20,319 nt of DNA from the NCBI GenBank assembly GCA_041908845.1, contig JAYREN010000040.1, forward strand, positions 1 through 20,319, written 5' to 3'. Source of the DNA: JAYREN01 sp041908845. Lineage in GTDB: Bacteria; Acidobacteriota; Holophagae; Holophagales; Holophagaceae. The first letter of the stretch is position 1, and every line of letters begins with the position of its first letter. A program made the translations under genes and the position numbers. The notes below the pieces were generated by a model. It saw only the letters and a program-made list of their open reading frames with translations, made no database searches and was not told the DNA's origin. Positions 15,175 to 20,319 of this stretch are shown here, piece after piece.

Positions 15175-16608
15175 GTGCGCTTGTACCCTTGCCGTCCCCT
15201 CGTGGGATGGGTTCTACCTGCCCTTCTCGCGGCCGGGGAACCCGTCCCACCGCCTCCCCTTCTTCGGCTTCCGGGCCTGCAGGCCTTTCTGGACCAGGCC
15301 CGGGGCCCCGCGCTGCAGGCCGCCCAGGCCCGCCGCGAGGCTGCCGCGACCCGCATCGCGCCCGCCGCGGCCCTGCCAGACCCCGATCTCTCGGTGAGCA
15401 TCCAGCGCATTCCCGGGATGGATGTGACCCTCGAGAACATGGACGACCCTGGCCGACTCATGGGTCTCAGCGGGATGGTGCCCGCCCGCACGGAGGTGGG
15501 CCTCATGGCCTCCCAGGTGCTCCCCTGGCCCGGAAAGCGGGCCGCGCGCGCGCAGGTGGCCCGCCTTGCCCACGGACGCAGTGGCATCGAAATGGAAGCC
15601 GCCCGTCGCCTCCAGGAAGGCGAAATCCTCGGTCTCGCCCTGGACCTGCTCACGCTCAGGGCCCGCCGGGCGCTGCTGGAGGATCAGGAGCGCCATTGGG
15701 CCATCACCGAGGAACTGGCCCGCACCTTTTTCGAGCAGGGCCGGGGCAGCACTTCGGACCTGCTCCAGGCCCAGCAGGAGCGCACGCGCCTGCGACAGCG
15801 GTTGCAGGCATTCGAGGTCAGGGAACTCAACCTGAAAGAGGACATGGCCCGGGTGGCAGGCCTGGAACCGAGTGCGGCTCCAGACTTGGCGGGAGATCTT
15901 CGCAGCCTACCGCTTCCCGAGGCACGCACGGCCCGGAGTCTGCTGGAGGATCTCCTCGCCCGCAGCCCCGAGTGGGCGGCTGCGGCAAAGGATGAGGAAT
16001 CCTCCCACGCGGCCCTGCGACTCGCTGGCCTGGATCGCCGTCCCGATCTGCGAATCGGGCTGGGACTCATGGCCGAGAAGGGGATGACCCCGGGCTGGAA
16101 GGCCGAGGTGGGCATTGCCGTGCCCCTCCAGCCGAGGCGCAAGCAGAACCTGGTGGTGGCCCAGCGCCAGGCCGAGGTCCGCGAGGTTCAGATGGGGCGT
16201 CAGGCCCTGCGTCTCCTGTTGGCGCAGCGGGCCCAAGAACGAGCCCGAGCCCTTGTCTTGGGACTCAAGGCCGCCGAACTGGTAAGGGTGGAACTGCTGC
16301 CTGCGGGGGAAGCTACCGTGAGCGCCCTGCTGGCCAGCATGGAATCCGGCAAGGCCGATGTGCCGAGGGTCATGCAGGCCCTCAATGGGCTCCTGAAGAG
16401 CCGCGAAGATCTGCTCGACCTCACGGCCGACCTCCATCGGCTGACCCTCCAGCAGCATCGCGCCTCGCTCGAGCCGCCGCCCACCTTCGAACTGGGCATG
16501 GGCGCCTCCTTGGCAGCCTCGAGCGCATCGGCCCAGGCCTCGCGCTCGACTCCGGGCGCGGGAGCCCCGGCTGCCACCGAATCCACCGCTGCCCCCATGA
16601 AGATGTGA
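15175..16608 (+). CDS. TolC-family outer-membrane channel of a metal efflux system (CusC-like)
   Basis: This is the outer-membrane and periplasmic exit duct of a tripartite efflux pump. The 477-residue protein starts at a GTG with GGAG 6 bases upstream. It has a signal peptide at about 1-22 (MRLYPCRPLVGWVLPALLAA), then the long amphipathic helices typical of TolC proteins. These are repeated as two halves: FLDQARGPALQAAQARREAAATR near 40-60 with Pro-Asp-Pro-rich beta segments, and a related pair around 240-330. EEGQ-type coiled stretches (for example TFFEQGRGSTSDLLQAQQERTRL) mark the tunnel domain. The Ala/Ser/Pro-rich C-terminus (about 440-477) is low-complexity and unusual in length. Its stop is 7 bases before the adaptor gene. 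The heavy-metal assignment comes from the downstream CusB/CusA-like partners. Confidence 0.9.
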   Translation: MRLYPCRPLVGWVLPALLAAGEPVPPPPLLRLPGLQAFLDQARGPALQAAQARREAAATRIAPAAALPDPDLSVSIQRIPGMDVTLENMDDPGRLMGLSGMVPARTEVGLMASQVLPWPGKRAARAQVARLAHGRSGIEMEAARRLQEGEILGLALDLLTLRARRALLEDQERHWAITEELARTFFEQGRGSTSDLLQAQQERTRLRQRLQAFEVRELNLKEDMARVAGLEPSAAPDLAGDLRSLPLPEARTARSLLEDLLARSPEWAAAAKDEESSHAALRLAGLDRRPDLRIGLGLMAEKGMTPGWKAEVGIAVPLQPRRKQNLVVAQRQAEVREVQMGRQALRLLLAQRAQERARALVLGLKAAELVRVELLPAGEATVSALLASMESGKADVPRVMQALNGLLKSREDLLDLTADLHRLTLQQHRASLEPPPTFELGMGASLAASSASAQASRSTPGAGAPAATESTAAPMKM

Positions 16609-16615
16609 GCCGACC

Positions 16616-17932
16616 ATGACCGAATCCTTCAACGAACTCTCCAATCCCCCTCACGCGCACCGACGCTGGAAGGGCACCCTGGTGGGCCTGGCCATCGGCC
16701 TGATCCTGGGCGGCGACGCCACCGGCCTGGTTCTGCGTTCCCGTACCACCAAGGCGCCCGCCGAGGCCGGGAAACCCAAGGCCTACCAGTGCCCCATGCA
16801 TCCCCAGATCATCCAGGATCACGAGGGCGACTGCCCCATCTGCGGCATGGATCTGGTGGTCATGGAAGGCACCCAGGCGCTCCAGAGTCCCGGTCCCGAG
16901 GGGCTGGTCACGGTTCAGATCGATCCCCAGCGCCAGCAGCTCATGGGCTTGCGCACGGCGAAGGCCGAAGAGGGCCAGTTGGGTGGAGGCCTGCGGGCTC
17001 CGGGCCGGGTGGTGATCGACGAGACTCGCCTCAGCCGCATCACGGTGAAGCTGGAAGGCTATGTGGAGCGCCTCCAGGCGGACTTCACGGGTCACCCCGT
17101 GACCAAGGGCCAGCCCTTGTTCGAGCTCTACAGCCCCGAGTTCCTCAATGCCCAGCGGGAGTATCTGATCGCCCTGCGCACGCAACGAGCGTTCAAGGGA
17201 ACCGAGCAGGAGGCCCGCTGGCGGGAGTTGGCGGATTCCACACGGCGCCGCCTGGAGTTCCTGGATGTGCCTGCGGCCTTGATCGACACCCTGGAACGCA
17301 GCGGAGAGGTGGTTCGCCGCCTGCCGGTGCTGGCTCCGATGAGTGGCCTCGTGACCCAGCGCAACATCACCCAGGGCAGTCGGATCTCGCCCGCAGACAC
17401 CGCCCTCGAGATCGCCGATCTCAGCCGGGTCTGGGTGCTGGCGGATCTCTTCGAGGCCGACCTGAGTCGGGTGAAGGTGGGCATGGGGGCCGAACTGGAG
17501 ATCGCTTCCCTCGGGAAGAAGCTCCAGGGGCGGGTGATCTTCCTGGATCCCGTCCTGGATCCGAAAACCCGAACCCTCAAGGCGCGGTTGGAGTTTCCCA
17601 ATCCGGGGGGACAGCTGCGCCCGGAGATGCTGGGGGATGTCACCTTCCAGATCCCCGAGCGCAAGGTGCTCACGGTGCCGCTGGACGCGGTCCTGGATAG
17701 TGGCACGCGCAAGATCCTGTTCGTGGATGTCAGCCAGGGGCATTTCGAACCCCGGGAGGTCACCACGGGTCAGCAATCCGCCGACCGTGTGGAGATCCTC
17801 GAGGGCCTGGAGAAGGGCGAGGCGGTGGTCACTCGCGCGGCCTTCCTGGTGGACAGCGAAAGCCGACTGCAGAATGCCCTGGCGGAGATGACGCGGCGGA
17901 AGTCTGAAGCCACCCCTGGCCATCGGCACTAG
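16616..17932 (+). CDS. cusB: CusB-like RND periplasmic adaptor with heavy-metal-binding domain
   Basis: The 438-residue adaptor links the inner-membrane RND pump to the outer-membrane channel. A single N-terminal hydrophobic segment (about 20-45) anchors or exports it. At 57-80 it carries the heavy-metal-binding domain YQCPMHPQ with CPICGMDL, whose Cys, Met and His residues can bind Cu(I)/Ag(I). After that come the membrane-fusion-protein parts: a barrel-sandwich half (VVIDETRLSRITVKLEGYVERL), an alpha-helical hairpin (FLNAQREYLIALRTQRAFKGTE), the second half (LAPMSGLVTQRNITQG) and a beta-barrel/membrane-proximal region ending SRLQNALAEMTRR. The order fits CusB. It lies between the TolC-like gene and the pump gene, with gaps of 7 and 9 bases, so the three are one operon. 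Confidence 0.92.
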   Translation: MTESFNELSNPPHAHRRWKGTLVGLAIGLILGGDATGLVLRSRTTKAPAEAGKPKAYQCPMHPQIIQDHEGDCPICGMDLVVMEGTQALQSPGPEGLVTVQIDPQRQQLMGLRTAKAEEGQLGGGLRAPGRVVIDETRLSRITVKLEGYVERLQADFTGHPVTKGQPLFELYSPEFLNAQREYLIALRTQRAFKGTEQEARWRELADSTRRRLEFLDVPAALIDTLERSGEVVRRLPVLAPMSGLVTQRNITQGSRISPADTALEIADLSRVWVLADLFEADLSRVKVGMGAELEIASLGKKLQGRVIFLDPVLDPKTRTLKARLEFPNPGGQLRPEMLGDVTFQIPERKVLTVPLDAVLDSGTRKILFVDVSQGHFEPREVTTGQQSADRVEILEGLEKGEAVVTRAAFLVDSESRLQNALAEMTRRKSEATPGHRH

Positions 17933-17941
17933 GGGGCCGAG

Positions 17942-20319
17942 ATGCACGAGCCCACTCATACCAACGGCCTGCTTTCCCGGATCATCCGCTTTTCCGCAGA
18001 GAACCGATTCCTGGTCATCGCGGCCTCCATCCTGCTCCTGGCTCTTTCCGTCTGGACCATGCGCCGCATCCCCATGGATGCGCTGCCGGATCTCTCGGAC
18101 ACCCAGGTGATCGTCTATTCCAAATGGGACCGCAGTCCGGATCTGGTGGAGGACCAGGTCACCTATCCCATCGTCACCAGCCTGCTGGGGGCCCCCAAGG
18201 TCAAGGCCGTGCGGGGGCTTTCGGACTTTGGCTACTCCTACGTCTACGTAATTTTCGAAGACGGCACGGATCTCTACTGGGCCCGCAGCCGAGTGATGGA
18301 GTACCTCAGCAAGATCACCTCCAACCTGCCGCCCGGCGTCAAGACGGAGCTGGGGCCCGATGCGACTTCGGTGGGCTGGGTCTATCAGTACGCGCTGGTG
18401 GACCGCACGGGGCGCCACAGTTCCGACGAGCTGAAGCAGCATCAAGACTGGTTCCTGAAATTCGCGCTCCAGAGCGTGCCCGGCGTGGCCGAGGTGGCCA
18501 GCGTAGGCGGGCAGGGCCGTCAGATGCAGATCCAGATGGATCCCCAGAAGATGGCCAGCCATCGCGTTACCGTGGACCAGCTCGTGGCCGCCGTGAAGGG
18601 GGCCAACAGCGAGGCCGGGGGCCGTCTCGTGGAGAGCGCCGGGCGAGAGTACATGGTCCGAGGGCGAGGCTACGCCCGCACGCCCCAGGATTTTGCCGGC
18701 GCCGTTCTGCGTTCGGAAAACGGAACCCCCGTGCGCTTGGGCGATGTGGCGACGGCGAGCTTCGGCCCCGAAATGAGGCGGGGCGTCACGGATCTCGACG
18801 GGCTCGGGGATGCCGTCAGCGGCATCGTCATCATGCGTCAGAAGGAGAATGCCCTCGACGTCATTCGGGCCGTGAAGGCGAAGCTGACGGAGCTGAAGCA
18901 GGGGCTGCCCGCAGGGGTGGAAATCGTGCCCGTCTATGACCGCAGTGAGCTCATCGAAGAGAGCATCCGCACGGTGAAATGGAAGGTGATCGAAGAGATC
19001 CTCATCGTTTCGCTCGTGATCCTGGTCTTTCTCTGGCACATCCCCAGCGCCGTGGTGCCCATCGTCACCATTCCCGTGAGCGTGGCCCTGGCCTTCATTC
19101 CCATGTACCTGATGGGCCAGAACGCCAACCTCATGAGCCTCGCGGGCATCGCCATCAGCATCGGCGTACTGGTGGATGGGGCCATCGTGGAGGTGGAGAA
19201 CGCCTACCAGCGCATCGAGAAATGGATGGCTGCCGGGCGGCCGGGAGACTTCCATTCCGTGCGCCTAGCGGCCCTGCTCGAAGTCGGGCCTTCGGTGTTC
19301 TTCAGCCTGCTGGTGGTGGCGGTGGCCTTCATTCCCATCTTCACCCTGGTGGACCAGGAGGGGCGTCTCTTCACACCTTTGGCCTGGTCGAAGAATCTGG
19401 CCATGGCCATTGCCGCCGTGCTCGCGCTTACCCTGGATCCCGCCCTGCGCATGCTCTTCGCCCGGGTGGATCCCTTCGCCTTTCGGCCAGCCTGGGTGGC
19501 GAAGATAGCCAGTAGCATCCTGGTGGGCAAGTACCATTCCGAAGAGCGCCATCCTGTTTCCCGGATCATGCACCGGATCTACGAGCCGCCCTGTCGCTTC
19601 GTGCTCCGCCACGCCAAGGCCACCATCGCCGTCGCGGCCTTGCTCGTCATCGCGACCGTGCCGATCTATTTCAAGCTGGGTAGCGAGTTCATGCCGCCCC
19701 TGAACGAGGGGAGCATCCTCTACATGCCCTCCACCCTGCCGGGGCTCAGCCAGACCGAGGCCATGCGCATCCTGCAGGTGCAGGACAAGCTCATCCGCAC
19801 CGTGCCCGAGGTGGACCGAGTCTTTGGCAAGGCCGGGCGCGCCGATACCGCGACCGATCCGGCGCCCTTTTCCATGATGGAAACCGTCATCACGCTCAAG
19901 CCCGAGGCCCAGTGGCGGGAGCATCCCCGGTGGTATTCAGGCTGGGCACCGGATTGGCTCAAGACCGTGCTGAGACCCTTCTGGCGGGATCGCATCACCT
20001 ACGACGATATCGTTCGCGATCTGGATCAGACCGTGCGCCTGCCGGCCCTTCCCAACGCCTGGACCATGCCCATCAAGGCGCGGCTCGATATGCTCTCCAC
20101 GGGCATTCGCACGCCGGTGGGCCTGAAGATCAACGGCCCCGATCTGGCCGTGATCGAGCGCCTTGCGGTGGAGGCCGAGGGCCTGTTGGCCAAGGTGCCC
20201 CACACCCGCAGTGCCTTTGCCGAGCGGACCGCCGCGGGCTTCTTCCTGGACTTCCATCTGGATCGGGAGAAACTCGCGCGCTACGGCCTCTCCGCCGAGG
20301 AGGCCAACATGCTCGTGAT
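17942..20319 (+). CDS. cusA: CusA-like copper/silver RND efflux pump (cut by window end)
   Basis: Proton-driven inner-membrane pump for Cu(I)/Ag(I). The frame stays open from the ATG at 17942 to the window end (792 codons of an expected 1,040 or so). Signs of the heavy-metal RND family are IPMDALPDLSDTQVIVYS near the N-terminus, DWFLKFALQSVPGVAEVASVG, the TM4 segment GVLVDGAIVEVENAY with proton-relay Asp412, and EFMPPLNEGSILYMPSTLPG. Met595, Met645 and Met717 correspond by context to the three metal-binding methionines of E. coli CusA (573, 623, 672), which favours monovalent copper/silver over zinc/cobalt CzcA. Relative to CusA there is an insertion of about 23 residues between the second and third Met (HPRWYSGWAPDWLKTVLRPF and onward). 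It starts 9 bases after the adaptor gene. Confidence 0.95.
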   Translation, partial: MHEPTHTNGLLSRIIRFSAENRFLVIAASILLLALSVWTMRRIPMDALPDLSDTQVIVYSKWDRSPDLVEDQVTYPIVTSLLGAPKVKAVRGLSDFGYSYVYVIFEDGTDLYWARSRVMEYLSKITSNLPPGVKTELGPDATSVGWVYQYALVDRTGRHSSDELKQHQDWFLKFALQSVPGVAEVASVGGQGRQMQIQMDPQKMASHRVTVDQLVAAVKGANSEAGGRLVESAGREYMVRGRGYARTPQDFAGAVLRSENGTPVRLGDVATASFGPEMRRGVTDLDGLGDAVSGIVIMRQKENALDVIRAVKAKLTELKQGLPAGVEIVPVYDRSELIEESIRTVKWKVIEEILIVSLVILVFLWHIPSAVVPIVTIPVSVALAFIPMYLMGQNANLMSLAGIAISIGVLVDGAIVEVENAYQRIEKWMAAGRPGDFHSVRLAALLEVGPSVFFSLLVVAVAFIPIFTLVDQEGRLFTPLAWSKNLAMAIAAVLALTLDPALRMLFARVDPFAFRPAWVAKIASSILVGKYHSEERHPVSRIMHRIYEPPCRFVLRHAKATIAVAALLVIATVPIYFKLGSEFMPPLNEGSILYMPSTLPGLSQTEAMRILQVQDKLIRTVPEVDRVFGKAGRADTATDPAPFSMMETVITLKPEAQWREHPRWYSGWAPDWLKTVLRPFWRDRITYDDIVRDLDQTVRLPALPNAWTMPIKARLDMLSTGIRTPVGLKINGPDLAVIERLAVEAEGLLAKVPHTRSAFAERTAAGFFLDFHLDREKLARYGLSAEEANMLV

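Noticed and set aside
16421..19255. 944-codon open frame antisense to the efflux genes
   Set aside because: His/Gly/Leu-rich low-information translation opposite well-recognised TolC, CusB and CusA-like genes; a codon-bias shadow.

Overview
The window is high-GC bacterial DNA. It carries a dissimilatory-metal-reduction type gene set: a decaheme outer-membrane lipoprotein cytochrome of the OmcA/MtrC kind, small multiheme lipoproteins, an outer-membrane barrel and a fused CcsBA cytochrome c synthase. Together with the codon use, this would fit an Acidobacteriota relative such as Geothrix or Holophaga. That assignment is inference from gene content; no rRNA or other taxonomic marker is present.

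Layout. Positions 1-200 hold a strong UUCG-loop terminator and a GC-rich inverted-repeat region that may encode a structured RNA on the minus strand. The GTPase gene der (281-1774, +) converges to within 2 bases on a short-chain dehydrogenase-like gene (1777-2565, -). An MFS transporter (2652-4097, -) with its own terminator lies upstream of the dehydrogenase gene. A hypothetical protein with an apparent internal duplication (4232-5068, +) is divergent from the transporter. A leader of roughly 490 bases with no convincing gene follows.

The centre (5558-10898, +) is a probable operon for an extracellular electron-transfer conduit. It runs: 22-codon leader ORF, outer-membrane beta-barrel, pentaheme lipoprotein, second pentaheme lipoprotein (possibly with a sixth unusual heme site), and a decaheme OmcA/MtrC-like surface lipoprotein, closed by a strong terminator at 10951-10985. 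Next come a secreted helix-hairpin-helix protein and fused CcsBA, which would attach heme to these cytochromes. That unit ends at a 15-bp-stem terminator (13680-13718). The expected logic is that CcsBA matures the cytochromes, the barrel holds the small cytochromes across the outer membrane, and the decaheme protein faces extracellular acceptors. An orphan PstS-like periplasmic binding protein (13876-14619) follows.

The right end (14715-20319, +) is a copper/silver efflux operon: a small Cys-rich secreted protein, a TolC-family outer-membrane channel, a CusB-like adaptor with a heavy-metal-binding domain, and a CusA-like RND pump cut by the window end. The pump carries the three methionines expected of the Cu(I)/Ag(I) type.

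The most promising candidate for something undescribed is the conduit cluster. It shows no MtrA-like periplasmic decaheme protein; two small lipoprotein cytochromes with 10 to 11 heme sites in total occupy that place. No CRISPR array, insertion sequence, rRNA gene or complete tRNA gene was seen.
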